Source: Akkermansiaceae bacterium
GTDB taxonomy: Bacteria; Verrucomicrobiota; Verrucomicrobiia; Verrucomicrobiales; Akkermansiaceae
Assembly (NCBI GenBank): GCA_905182405.1
Contig: CAJJBQ010000001.1
Span: 1,736,001 to 1,800,000 of the forward strand
Reading direction: 5' to 3'
DNA length: 64,000 nucleotides
The notes beneath the pieces are model-generated. The model saw only the letters and a list, made by a program, of their open reading frames with translations, was not told the DNA's origin and did no database searches. Made by a program: the position numbers and the translations under genes. This document shows, piece after piece, positions 10,201 through 18,033 of the stretch. Numbering within the stretch: position 1 is the stretch's first letter; the number at the start of each line of letters is the position of its first letter.

Positions 10201-10418
10201 CGATTATTCTCACGTCGCTCACCACGTTTGCGGGGCTCATGCCGATGCTTCTAGAAACCGATATGCAGGCGAAGTTTCTGATTCCGATGGCGGTGTCATT
10301 GGGATTCGGAATCCTTTTCGCGACGGCGATTACTTTAATTCTGCTGCCGTCTGTTTACCTCGTTCTTGAAGATATTCGCAGGCCATTCAGTAGGTCGAAG
10401 GATGGTTCCTTATCGTAA
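7221..10418 (+). CDS. RND efflux inner-membrane transporter (AcrB/MdtB superfamily)
   Basis: This 1065-aa proton-driven pump has the standard duplicated layout. It has TM1 at the N-terminus, a large periplasmic loop, six TMs (about residues 350-560), a second loop and a final TM block (about 895-1055). The proton-relay motif GIVVDDAIVVGEN is present with Asp414-Asp415, and the second-half GVVVNDSLVLVDY is present. The sequence belongs to a divergent branch of the HAE-type pumps, so the substrate cannot be predicted. It is the last gene of the tetR-OMF-MFP-RND operon. Confidence 0.93.
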   Translation: MEKAIKWFSGNHVAANFLMLAVVVAGFTTWFQLRKEIFPETSFDAVVVSVPYPNATPEEVVNGVIIPMEEAISDVEGIKRVTSNASRNIGALTVQVDTGYETRNVMDDVKTKIDAISNFAENAERPVHEELIVNRQILSLAISAETDEASLRKYAESIRDGLLNYESKKASGFSAKIQRSLKGAPEIKKVELASIRPFEISIEVSEDQLRQYGLSLNDVAAAVRGTSLDLPSGSVKTSSGEIVVRAVGKRYRGEDFQNIIVRTLPDGSEIRLDQVAEVIDGFEDVELTSTFNGREAVVLHVFRVGEQDTLTIAALAKEYLAQMDKPPGVEVEVWNDTSLMLQGRLDLLKRNIGWGLLLVLLVLALFLRPSLAFLVALGIPVSFAGGIWLMPELGVSINMISAFAFILVLGIVVDDAIVVGENVYTRIQGGEHPREASWKGTHEVGVVVIFGILTTMAAFTPMLGLSGVSGKIWPNIPLVVIPVLGFSLLQSKFVLPAHLALLKPTSSEPKRNPLSKLQNAISSGLLRFVDVVYTPFLALCLRFRYIVLVAFSSLVILSVALVANKWVPWEFFPKVEGEILSAKLEMPLGAPFSETQEVIRKLEEAALQLGSEIKDREGNSIVVNVLATSGMQPFQGGFSPGGPPTGTHLGEVTLELTPAKDRDISSGEIKVIWQELVGNLPGVVALSFKSETAGGGNAIDINLTGNDSDELEDAAEWATEKLREYKGVIEISNSDRRGREELIVRELTPRGKALGFNLANVMGQVRDAFYGNEVQRLQRGRDEVKVMVRYPEEERRSLANFEQMKLRTPKGGEVPILEIVEPDYGRGPATISRVDRFRTISLKGDVDLAGGYNSNEIVGRYTKEVLDVIGDKFPGVRYTYEGEQSDQRESMREMSIGFVGALMLMYVLMAIPLKSYIQPLIVMSVIPFGMVGAIAGHIFLGLNLSIMSMCGIVALAGVVVNDSLVLVDYVNRHRKKGLSVYEAATRAGARRFRPIILTSLTTFAGLMPMLLETDMQAKFLIPMAVSLGFGILFATAITLILLPSVYLVLEDIRRPFSRSKDGSLS

Positions 10419-10489
10419 GCGCGATTGGGGCTGTGGATTTACGGAGCGACTATGGGAGAGCTTGGCCCAGACTGAAGGCAAAACTCATT

Positions 10490-10537
10490 TCCGCAAAAAG
10501 TGACACCCGGTGATCCACTAAAGAACCACCGGGTGTC
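10490..10537 (-). terminator. Rho-independent terminator of the LysM gene
   Basis: A perfect 11-bp inverted repeat (GACACCCGGTG at 10502-10512, CACCGGGTGTC at 10527-10537) is followed on the minus strand by ACTTTTTGC. It lies about 30 bp past the LysM stop. It may also stop the convergent efflux operon, although no T-run follows on the plus strand. Confidence 0.75.
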
Positions 10538-10566
10538 GATCTGCCATATTCTTGCCTTGGAAAATC

Positions 10567-11448
10567 TTACTTCGGCACGTAGATCACTGAGTCCCGTGCA
10601 AGGAGGGTGGCGCGGGGGTAATTCCACCCGTTGAGTGAATTCAGCTCCTCAGTGGAGGTGTGGTGCTTGGAAGCGAAGTCTGAGAATGTTGTTTCGCTGG
10701 TCAAAGAGACCAAGGAAACGGATCTCGGAGTGGCCGACATCGACTCCTCCATCTTAGGCGGAGTCGGGGCCGGAGTTGCCCCCATTTTAGCCGCCGGCAG
10801 CGGTGTCGATTTCTTGCGAGTCGAGATCGGAGTTGCGGTGGATTTCTTGGAGGTGACGTTGCGGGTGAGTGCACTTGTCGAAGATTTCTTAGGGGAGCTG
10901 GAGGGTTTCTGAGCTGCAGCGGCCGGTGAACCGGAAACTTTTAGTTTTTGACCGCTCATGATACGAGTGGGGTCTATGCCAGGGTTGAGCTGAGTGAGTT
11001 TACCAACGGAAATGTCATTTACGCGTGCGATGCTGTAAAAGGTGTCGCCATTCTTGATGGTGTGATTAAGGGGATTCGCTGGAGTGGCGGCCTTCTTCTC
11101 AGTAGCGGTCTTTGCGAAGGCCACTTTGCTATTTTCTCCGACAATGAGTTCCTGTCCGACTTGGAGGAGGGAAGGATCGGAGATCTCGTTCCACTTGATG
11201 AGCTGAGTGTAGCTCATCTCGTTCTGGCGAGCGATTGAGCTGAGAGTGTCGCCTGATTTGACGGTGTAGGTCGTCTTGTTGGATGAGGTCCCGGTAAGCT
11301 GTCCTTTCAATGCCGAGATTTCGGTTTGGATACGATGGAGCTCTTTTTCCTTAGCTGAGATCTGTGACAGAATGCTGAACTTGGACTCTCCAGCTGCTGT
11401 GAGAGCGAGCACTGCAATAAGAGTTGAAGTGAGAATAAATTTTTTCAT
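10567..11448 (-). CDS. Secreted LysM-repeat protein
   Basis: This 293-aa protein has a signal peptide (MKKFILTSTLIAVLALTAAG), a short coiled coil (KEKELHRIQTEISALKGQL) and two clear LysM peptidoglycan-binding domains (YTVKSGDTLSSIARQNEMSY, then HTIKNGDTFYSIARVNDISV). A Ser/Lys/Pro/Ala-rich linker at about 175-235 follows, then a third, degenerate LysM (TTFSDFASKHHTSTEELNSL). No catalytic domain is present, so it is probably a cell-wall binding or structural protein of the periplasm. A good terminator follows. Confidence 0.85.
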   Translation of the reverse strand: MKKFILTSTLIAVLALTAAGESKFSILSQISAKEKELHRIQTEISALKGQLTGTSSNKTTYTVKSGDTLSSIARQNEMSYTQLIKWNEISDPSLLQVGQELIVGENSKVAFAKTATEKKAATPANPLNHTIKNGDTFYSIARVNDISVGKLTQLNPGIDPTRIMSGQKLKVSGSPAAAAQKPSSSPKKSSTSALTRNVTSKKSTATPISTRKKSTPLPAAKMGATPAPTPPKMEESMSATPRSVSLVSLTSETTFSDFASKHHTSTEELNSLNGWNYPRATLLARDSVIYVPK

Positions 11449-11681
11449 GTCGAGCCGGACTCTAAACCAAGGTTCGAATAACGGTCAACTTTATTTTTAA
11501 TATTTGTTAATAAAAATACTAGATTTTCTTAAAAAACCTGCAAATTGTTCCGGTTATTAGACGTTTTGGGTGATTAATCTCTTAAGAAAAAATGTAGCGG
11601 TAGAATAGAAGAGTCTAATCGTAGGAAAATAGATCTAAGGAAGATGGCGAGAGGATCGTTCCTAAGGTAATTCAAAATTGT
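11449..11681. other. AT-rich divergent intergenic region
   Basis: These 233 bp are rich in A/T tracts and separate the LysM gene from the sigma-factor relic. They probably hold the LysM promoter and perhaps the old sigma-gene promoter. No defined box could be assigned with confidence. Confidence 0.3.
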
Positions 11682-12090
11682 ATGGCACAAGAAGAGGTGG
11701 AGATGATAACGATGCGCGATGACTTAGTGAGGCAGGCGCTCAAAGAGTTTGAGTCGCCGCTGATCGGGTATGCGATCACCTTTCTCCATGATGTTTACCG
11801 TGCGAAGGATATCGTGCAGGACATCTTTATTCGGCTTTATCAGCAGGATATCGAGAAAGTAAGTGGTGGGTATTGATTTTGAGGTCGGCAGTCGAGGGGG
11901 TGACTCAAAGAGTTCTTACCCTCCAATCTCAGGAGAGAGCAAAAGTCCCTCACTCCATTTTGAGACTGCGGTGACAATGGCCCGATTTGCGAAAGTCATG
12001 AATGAGGGAGTTAAGGATGGGGAATGGGAGGAAAGCGCCGAATTGGCTAACGCTCTTCTCGAAAAGGTGAGCGATTCTCATACCCGCTAA
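11682..12090 (+). pseudogene. Relic: ECF sigma factor start joined to YfbK-like vWA protein end
   Basis: The left part (11682-11876, 64 codons) reads as sigma-70 region 2: FESPLIGYAITFLHDVYRAK, then DIVQDIFIRLYQQDIEKV. It then stops, lacking region 4. The right part (11863-12090, different frame) ends in HFETAVTMARFAKVMNEGVK, then DGEWEESAELANALLEKV. This resembles the C-terminal DUF3520 segment of YfbK-type von Willebrand factor A proteins. ECF sigma and YfbK-like vWA genes are, to my knowledge, often adjacent in Verrucomicrobia. The simplest reading is one large deletion that removed the 3' part of the sigma gene and most of the vWA gene. Neither product should be functional. Confidence 0.6.
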
Positions 12091-12124
12091 GCTTTGGGTC
12101 TTATCTTGCTCACTGCTGAGGGGA

Positions 12125-13735
12125 TCAAAAAGTAAGCGTCTCGAGTAAGTCGGTGAGTTCGCGGGTCAATTGAAGTCGCTGCGGTTTGTCGAAGCCAATC
12201 CAGAGGATCACGATTCGATCTTCGCGGAGGTAGATGTTCCAGTGATCGAACCTTGCGATTGAATAACCAGACAAGATGCCGGAAAGCGTCTTGGGGGCCG
12301 ATTCGGGTGAAAAGGCAGGAAAGAAGGCGGCCGGACGATTGAAGAGTTCACTTACTCTATTCTCTACCTTGCATATGAAGCGGGGAGTCGGGCGCTGACC
12401 TCCTCCTAAAAGCGTGGCATAGGCGGTCGCCAATTCGAGGGGGGAGACGGTAAAATCTCCGCGGTAGAGATCGTCGCCTTTGCCGAATTGTCCATCGAGT
12501 CCGAAGCGCTTGAGAAGTCGGATCATTTCGGTTTCTCCAAGTTGCCGACCGGTGGTGACTGGTTTTCCAGGAACCGGGAGCTGACTGCGTTCCAGGGCAG
12601 CGGCGTTTATCAGGGGCTCTGCAAGGGAAATACCCAAGCCTCGATGCATATCGAGGGCTCGATTGAATCCGGTCGGTTGTTCACCTAAGCACCCTACGAT
12701 TGCGAGGATATCACCGTTGCGGTGATCGAGAGCGATTGAAGCGGCTTGGCTACCTCGGGGAAGGGGGAGGTTGTTTAAGGTTTTTTCGATCTTCTTTTGA
12801 AGGTCGCGGTCGAGCGAGCAGGTGACTTTAAGACCGCCCTCGGTGATTTGCGAGGAATCGAGGACCATTTCCAGAGGTCTTCTCAAGGCTCGTTCCGCGT
12901 GGCCGGATGAAGGGAGTTCGTCATTCGGGTCGCGTAGCTCGAGAGGTTCTGCTTTGATGTCTTCCAACGTCGTTAGGTCGATTTTTTCCATGGCGAGCAT
13001 GCGCTCCACAACTTCGTCACGTTGGCGGGTCGCTCCTTCCAGATTACGGAATGGACTGCAGGCGTGGGGCGCTCGAATGATTCCAGCGAGTAAGGCAGAT
13101 TGGCCGCGATTGAGTTGAGTGGCATCTTTTCCAAAGTAAGTGAGAGCCGCCTCTTCCAGTCCGTGACAGCCAGCACCGAAATAGATTCGATTGAGATAGT
13201 GAGTGAGAATCTCATCCTTGTTGAAATTTGATTCGATCCGATAGGTGAGTGCGATTTCGAGCGCTTTACGGCTGAGCGATTTTTTGGCCCGAAGGTCGTA
13301 GGTGTTCCGCGCGAGTTGCATTGTGAGAGTCGATGCTCCTTGGGTGAAATCGAAGTCTATGATGTTTCGGAGAGTGGCTCTTCCCAGACCCCGTGGATCC
13401 ACTCCGTTGTGGGTCATGAAGCGAACGTCTTCGCGGGCAAAAAGTGCATCTTTGAAAAAAGTAGGAAGTTCTTTGGCATCGACCAACCGTCGCTTGGTTC
13501 CATGGACGGTTCCGCACTCACGGCCTTCGCGATCGAAGAGGACGGTGCGGGCTGGCATCTTCGCGACTTCATCCAGATTGTATTTACTCGCTTGATAGAA
13601 GAACCAACCCGCGACCAAGAGGGCAGGAATCAGAAGGGTGAGTGAGCTACGCCAAGTGAATTCCCAGACGCGTCGGAACCTCTGGCGCCAGATGATTCCG
13701 CGCATTCTTTGCTCCGAGGAGTTCCAGCTGCTCAT
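12125..13735 (-). CDS. Class-A PBP-like glycosyltransferase (GT51) with degenerate transpeptidase domain
   Basis: This 536-aa protein has a cytoplasmic basic start, one TM helix (about 30-48) and a well conserved GT51 domain. The catalytic Glu102 lies in REDVRFMTHNGVD, and QGASTLTMQLARN at 132-144 and LNRIYFGAG are present. It should polymerise lipid II glycan chains in the periplasm. The C-terminal half still aligns to a penicillin-binding domain (FNRALDMHR, VSPLELATAYATLLGGG, ILWIGFD) but lacks its catalytic residues. The SxxK lysine is Glu (Ser370-Leu-Ala-Glu373), and the KTG position reads SGY. It is shorter than bifunctional PBP1A. It starts 12 bp after the upstream gene's stop, so the two are likely cotranscribed. 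Confidence 0.88.
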   Translation of the reverse strand: MSSWNSSEQRMRGIIWRQRFRRVWEFTWRSSLTLLIPALLVAGWFFYQASKYNLDEVAKMPARTVLFDREGRECGTVHGTKRRLVDAKELPTFFKDALFAREDVRFMTHNGVDPRGLGRATLRNIIDFDFTQGASTLTMQLARNTYDLRAKKSLSRKALEIALTYRIESNFNKDEILTHYLNRIYFGAGCHGLEEAALTYFGKDATQLNRGQSALLAGIIRAPHACSPFRNLEGATRQRDEVVERMLAMEKIDLTTLEDIKAEPLELRDPNDELPSSGHAERALRRPLEMVLDSSQITEGGLKVTCSLDRDLQKKIEKTLNNLPLPRGSQAASIALDHRNGDILAIVGCLGEQPTGFNRALDMHRGLGISLAEPLINAAALERSQLPVPGKPVTTGRQLGETEMIRLLKRFGLDGQFGKGDDLYRGDFTVSPLELATAYATLLGGGQRPTPRFICKVENRVSELFNRPAAFFPAFSPESAPKTLSGILSGYSIARFDHWNIYLREDRIVILWIGFDKPQRLQLTRELTDLLETLTF

Positions 13736-13747
13736 CGGGAAAGGGGA

Positions 13748-14488
13748 TTAGCGCATGACGGGCAGAGGTGCACCGACGTTTGCTGTTTCAGGAGGCTTAA
13801 CTTTGATTTGCTTTCCATCTGGAAGGGGATAGTTGTCCCCGCATAGGGGGATGACGGTAAGATAAAGAACCCCGTCGCCTTCGTAATCTATCGAACTTAC
13901 ATGAAGAATAGCGGCGCAGTCGCGCACCTTTTCTAAAACGAGTGAGTCGCCAGGGGCGAAGAGTGCGATTGCGTCGTCATCAGTTGGGAAAATGCACTCA
14001 ATAAATACGGGGTAATCGAGAGGGTCCGACAGCGAGTCCGGCTTTACCTGCGCCTGGGCTTTCACCACGATGCCTGATGGCAGGAAGTCCTCGTCGGTGA
14101 GTGTCCGGGTGGAGAGGATTTTAAATTCGCCCTTCACGTAAGTGAGGAACTCTGATTTGTCATAATTTGTGACGTAAGCCCGAAGTAACTCGTGGTTGAG
14201 AGCCTGGAGGTCTTCATTTTTAAAGCGCTCGAATTCCGCTTCAAGTTCCGGAGGATCAGCCGTCCGACGGGGCTTGGGCGCTGAGGTAGGAATGAACTTT
14301 TCGAGTGGGTCTAGTCGGCCCACTTTGATCATGAGTTGATAGCTCTTGGCATTGGTTGGATCACGAAATAAGTTGAGGCAAATAACCCAGGAGGTGATCG
14401 CGAAGGCGATGGCGAGAATGTTGGCGAGCAGCCACCAGAAGAGAGGTGGGCGGCTCTTTACAAATTCTTCGATTTCTTGCTTGGCCAT
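13748..14488 (-). CDS. Hypothetical membrane-anchored protein
   Basis: This 246-aa protein of unrecognised family has one N-terminal TM helix (FWWLLANILAIAFAITSWVI, about 17-37) and a soluble, probably periplasmic part rich in Asp/Glu/Pro. It begins 3 bp after the iscA-like gene and ends 12 bp before the GT51 gene, so it is probably the middle gene of a three-gene transcript. A link to envelope synthesis through the GT51 neighbour is possible but is only context. Confidence 0.7.
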   Translation of the reverse strand: MAKQEIEEFVKSRPPLFWWLLANILAIAFAITSWVICLNLFRDPTNAKSYQLMIKVGRLDPLEKFIPTSAPKPRRTADPPELEAEFERFKNEDLQALNHELLRAYVTNYDKSEFLTYVKGEFKILSTRTLTDEDFLPSGIVVKAQAQVKPDSLSDPLDYPVFIECIFPTDDDAIALFAPGDSLVLEKVRDCAAILHVSSIDYEGDGVLYLTVIPLCGDNYPLPDGKQIKVKPPETANVGAPLPVMR

Positions 14489-14491
14489 CCC

Positions 14492-14872
14492 TTACTTACA
14501 CTGAGTGCCATCGAGGGCAGGGTCGTATTCCGGCTTCTTGCCTTCTTCGCTGGGCTCGAAGGAAGTTCCGCAGCCGCATGAGCGAGCGGCATTTGGATTG
14601 AAAATCTTGAATCCGCGATCAGAGAGGGAATCGGTAAATTCGACTGAGCAACCGCGCAGAAAATCGAAGGAATCCGCGGCTACAATAAAACGGGTTCCTG
14701 CCAAATCGATGACTTCATCGCCTTCTTCAACTACGCCGACACGCATGGTGTAAGCTAAGCCGGCGCATCCTCCACGCTCTACACCTAGTCGTAGGCCCGA
14801 GCCCTCCGGCGCGTCCTTTGCTTTGAGGAGCGCAATCAATTCTTCAGCAGCTTTATCGGTGACGGTGATCAT
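14492..14872 (-). CDS. HesB/IscA/ErpA-family iron-sulfur cluster carrier
   Basis: This 126-aa A-type carrier passes Fe-S clusters to apo-proteins. The three conserved cysteines are present: Cys36 in VERGGCAGLAYTM, and Cys99 and Cys101 in SCGCGTSF. Length is slightly above the usual 105-120 because of a C-terminal tail (EPSEEGKKPEYDPALDGTQC). It is first in a minus-strand run with a membrane protein and the GT51 gene. An IscU-type scaffold lies elsewhere in the window (18950-19417), but there is no iscS. Confidence 0.9.
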   Translation of the reverse strand: MITVTDKAAEELIALLKAKDAPEGSGLRLGVERGGCAGLAYTMRVGVVEEGDEVIDLAGTRFIVAADSFDFLRGCSVEFTDSLSDRGFKIFNPNAARSCGCGTSFEPSEEGKKPEYDPALDGTQCK

Positions 14873-15009
14873 TTGAATTTTCTTGGCTAGAGCCTAAGGC
14901 CAGTAAGCAGGAGTTCCAGCGTTCTTTTTATTCACAACACCTTGAATTTTCCGTGATCCGGCTTGTCAGAAGTCGCTTTGACCGTTTCACTTCTGAAAAG
15001 TTTTACTCA

Positions 15010-16503
15010 ATGTATTTTCTAGGGGTTGAATCAGCAACACGGGCGACACGAGCAATCGTAGTCGATCTCGATTCTGCATGCGTCGTCGCATCGGCGACCG
15101 CTCCTCATAGTTTTATCGAAGGCCTGCCCGCAGGCCACCTCGAGCAGGATCCGGCAGGTTGGGTCACGGCCCTTGATCAAGCGGTGCGTGGCTGCCTACA
15201 GCAACTGGGTCCTAAGAAAGACGAGGTTGTGGCAATGGCGGTAGGTGCCCAATCGAAGGGGATGGTCATTCTTGATCAGAAAAACCAAATTATCCGCCCT
15301 GCAAAGGTGTCAGGTGATCGCTCCACCGGAAAACAAGTTGACCAATTTAATAGAGAGTTTGGAGGACCTCCGGGATTTTGTGAACTTACAGGAAATGCAC
15401 TCGATGAGGATGGGCTAGCGGCGCAAATTCTCTGGCTGAAGGAACGTGAGCCCTTCAATTTTCAAAAGGCGGCCTCGGTGATGCAGCCGCGCGATTTTCT
15501 CAACTACTGGCTGACGGGAGTTCGTCGTGCAGAGATGGGCGATGCTTCCCGGACTGGGCTTCTCGATGTAAAGACGGGGAATTGGCATGAGATGATCATC
15601 GAGTTCATTGATCCGCGCCTTTTTAAAATGCTTCTGCCACTTGGTGGTGATGCTCTCTCCCTAGGCGGGCTTCGTAAGGAAGTGCTCCAAAGCTGGGGCC
15701 TCTCGGGGGAAATCTTGGTGAGTGCAGGCAGTGGGCGTGTGATGATGAGTGCGCTGGCAAGTGGCAGTTCCCGCCTGGGAACAGCGGTGCTCGAACTCGG
15801 GGTTACTGGTGCGGTGTGGGGACTCTCGGCTCAACCTCACGTTGATCCCCGAAATGAGGTGTCGATGTGGTGTGATGCAACGCATCAGTGGTTGGCCCAT
15901 TTTGAAGAAGATCAGGCCGTTGCTTCTCTGGAAATGGTGCAGGATCATTACGGCTGGAACGGGCAACAAATGGAATTAGCAGCTTCTTCTTCGGAAATAG
16001 GAGCGGGTGGCCTTATGGCCCTTCCATTGGGACACGGGACCAAGCATCAAGACGGTGAAGGAATGTTTTATGGGATCACCATGAGGAACTTCACGCCGAG
16101 TAATATGGCCCGTGCGACGCTGGAGGGAATCGCGGTAAGACTTGCTTATGGATATCATCGGATGAGTGAATTGGGAATCGATTTTGGGACGGTCTGCGTC
16201 ACTGGACGGGGAGCGGATAGCCAATTTTGGAGGCAGCTCATTGCCGATGTCTGCGGAGTGAAAAGCTACTCGCTTAAGAATCAAGAGGGGGCGGCGCTCG
16301 GTGCAGCGATCCATGCTGCGGTTGCATATTTTCAGCAGACTGGAGAAGGTCTTAGCTTTTCGGATATGGCAGCCTACGCGGTGATCACCGACGAGGAAAG
16401 TTGGTGCGAGCCGGACGAAGGTCGTCATCAGTTCTATCTCAATCAACTTTCCAAGCAGCAGTATCTCGCCGAGACCCTCATAGGGTCAGGATTCCTCGTG
16501 TAG
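15010..16503 (+). CDS. FGGY-family carbohydrate kinase, xylulokinase-like
   Basis: This 497-aa sugar kinase has the N-terminal ATPase-fold start YFLGVESATRATRAIVVDLD, the substrate-lobe segment QPRDFLNYWLTG and the C-terminal FGGY-type motif VCVTGRGADSQFWRQLIADV. The best match by eye is xylulose kinase (D-xylulose to D-xylulose 5-phosphate), though substrate specificity within FGGY kinases cannot be settled from sequence. I prefer ATG 15010 over the upstream GTG 14953, because family similarity begins at MYFLGVE. The stop is 2 bp before the acyltransferase start. Confidence 0.82.
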   Translation: MYFLGVESATRATRAIVVDLDSACVVASATAPHSFIEGLPAGHLEQDPAGWVTALDQAVRGCLQQLGPKKDEVVAMAVGAQSKGMVILDQKNQIIRPAKVSGDRSTGKQVDQFNREFGGPPGFCELTGNALDEDGLAAQILWLKEREPFNFQKAASVMQPRDFLNYWLTGVRRAEMGDASRTGLLDVKTGNWHEMIIEFIDPRLFKMLLPLGGDALSLGGLRKEVLQSWGLSGEILVSAGSGRVMMSALASGSSRLGTAVLELGVTGAVWGLSAQPHVDPRNEVSMWCDATHQWLAHFEEDQAVASLEMVQDHYGWNGQQMELAASSSEIGAGGLMALPLGHGTKHQDGEGMFYGITMRNFTPSNMARATLEGIAVRLAYGYHRMSELGIDFGTVCVTGRGADSQFWRQLIADVCGVKSYSLKNQEGAALGAAIHAAVAYFQQTGEGLSFSDMAAYAVITDEESWCEPDEGRHQFYLNQLSKQQYLAETLIGSGFLV

Positions 16504-16505
16504 CG

Positions 16506-17180
16506 ATGAGCAATGATATCAGAGGGAATTGGAAAACGATCTACGGCGGAAAGCTCGCAGGTTGGCTGATCTACCTCTTGGGGTTTACCTTTCGGGTAGA
16601 GGTCAAAGGGTGGCGTGATGAATTCGCCGATCCTGATCGTCAGCTCATTCATGTCTTTTGGCACAACCGGATTTGCGGGCTCCTTCCGCTTTGGACGAAA
16701 CGATTCAAAACGCGGGAGACCGTCGTATTGGCCAGTGCGAGCAAGGATGGCGCGGCCATCGAAGCTGCGGTGGGAGTTTACGGGGTCGGATCGGTGAGAG
16801 GATCGAGCAGTCGACGGGGGGTTGCTGCCTTGATCGCGCTCAAGAAGGCGGCGAAGAGCGGGAAGGATCTCATTATCACGCCCGATGGCCCTCGTGGTCC
16901 GCGGTATTCGATGCAGCCGGGTGTCATTAAGCTGGCGCAAACAACAGGACTGCCGCTTCTTCCCATCTCACTTTTTTTTGAAAACTGCTGGCGTCTGAAG
17001 ACTTGGGATCGCTTTGTCATTCCCAAGCCCTTCAGTAAAATGACGCTCATTTTTCGGGAACCGCTTGAGATTCCCCGTCAGCTTGGTGAAGATGAGTTCG
17101 AGACCGCGCGCTTGAATTTGCAAAAGATCCTGCTCGAAGGAATCGACGACCTCATAGAAGATCATGCCGACAATCATTGA
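16506..17180 (+). CDS. DUF374 lysophospholipid acyltransferase-family protein
   Basis: This 224-aa protein of the LPLAT superfamily has the DUF374 signatures [34 protein letters not shown] and [11 protein letters not shown]. It is a predicted membrane-associated acyltransferase, possibly acting on lipid A or lysophospholipid. ATG 16506 is used, because upstream extension to 16401 only covers the end of the kinase gene in another frame. Its last 17 bp overlap folD. Confidence 0.85.
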   Translation: MSNDIRGNWKTIYGGKLAGWLIYLLGFTFRVEVKGWRDEFADPDRQLIHVFWHNRICGLLPLWTKRFKTRETVVLASASKDGAAIEAAVGVYGVGSVRGSSSRRGVAALIALKKAAKSGKDLIITPDGPRGPRYSMQPGVIKLAQTTGLPLLPISLFFENCWRLKTWDRFVIPKPFSKMTLIFREPLEIPRQLGEDEFETARLNLQKILLEGIDDLIEDHADNH

Positions 17181-18027
17181 TGGAAAAGAAGTAGCCGCCC
17201 AGGTCCTCGCCGAGTGCGCGCAGGAAATTGCTGAGCTGAAATCTCAAGGGATTACTCCCGGCCTCGCCGTCGTCTTGGTGGGAGAAGATCCCGCCTCGAA
17301 GGTTTATGTGAGTTCCAAGGTGAAGAAGTGCGCTGAGCTGGGACTTCATTCTGAAAAAATCGTTCTCTCAAAAGAGGCAACTCAGGAGGAGGTGTTCGCT
17401 GTGGTGGAACGGCTCAATCGCGATCCAACGATCCACGGAATTTTGGTTCAATCACCACCGCCCCCTCAGATCGATGAAGCGGCGATCGTGCGGGCGATCA
17501 ATCCAGCGAAAGATGTCGACGGTTTTCATCCTGAAAATGTTGCCAAACTGGCTCTCGAAGATTCTTCCGGATTTGTGCCATGTACCCCGGCAGGCTGCAT
17601 GCGGCTTCTTGCTGCGGCAGGCGTAGAGACATCGGGCAAAGAAGCGGTTGTTGTCGGTCGTAGCATGATTGTTGGTAAGCCGATGGCGCTTCTTTTGGTG
17701 GCAAAGGGAAGTGATGCCACGGTGACGATTGCTCATTCCCGAACTAAGAATCTTGCTGAGGTCTGTCGTCGCGCGGATATCGTGGTGGCGGCGGTTGGAA
17801 TCCCTGATTTCATCAAAGCTGAGCACATCAAAGACGGCGCTGTCGTGATCGATGTCGGGATCAATCGAGTGGAAGATGCTTCGCGAAAAAGCGGCTATCG
17901 TCTATGCGGAGATGTTGACTTCGAGGCGGTCGCTGACAAGACGCACGCCATCACACCGGTTCCCGGAGGGGTGGGCCCAATGACGATCGCGATGTTGATC
18001 AAAAATACCATCAAAGCAGCCCGCTAA
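17164..18027 (+). CDS. folD: Bifunctional methylene-THF dehydrogenase/methenyl-THF cyclohydrolase
   Basis: This 287-aa FolD interconverts 5,10-methylene-THF and 10-formyl-THF using NADP. Signatures are [20 protein letters not shown] (catalytic Lys, Tyr), [27 protein letters not shown] and the C-terminal [11 protein letters not shown]. Family length is normal. The start overlaps the end of the acyltransferase gene by 17 bp, implying coupling. It supplies 10-formyl-THF, which PurU (27533) can hydrolyse. Confidence 0.95.
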   Translation: MPTIIDGKEVAAQVLAECAQEIAELKSQGITPGLAVVLVGEDPASKVYVSSKVKKCAELGLHSEKIVLSKEATQEEVFAVVERLNRDPTIHGILVQSPPPPQIDEAAIVRAINPAKDVDGFHPENVAKLALEDSSGFVPCTPAGCMRLLAAAGVETSGKEAVVVGRSMIVGKPMALLLVAKGSDATVTIAHSRTKNLAEVCRRADIVVAAVGIPDFIKAEHIKDGAVVIDVGINRVEDASRKSGYRLCGDVDFEAVADKTHAITPVPGGVGPMTIAMLIKNTIKAAR

Positions 18028-18033
18028 CTTTCA

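Noticed and set aside
16401..16505. Longer start for the DUF374 acyltransferase
   Set aside because: The extra 35 residues are Arg-rich and overlap the kinase gene in another frame, while ATG 16506 fits the family start.
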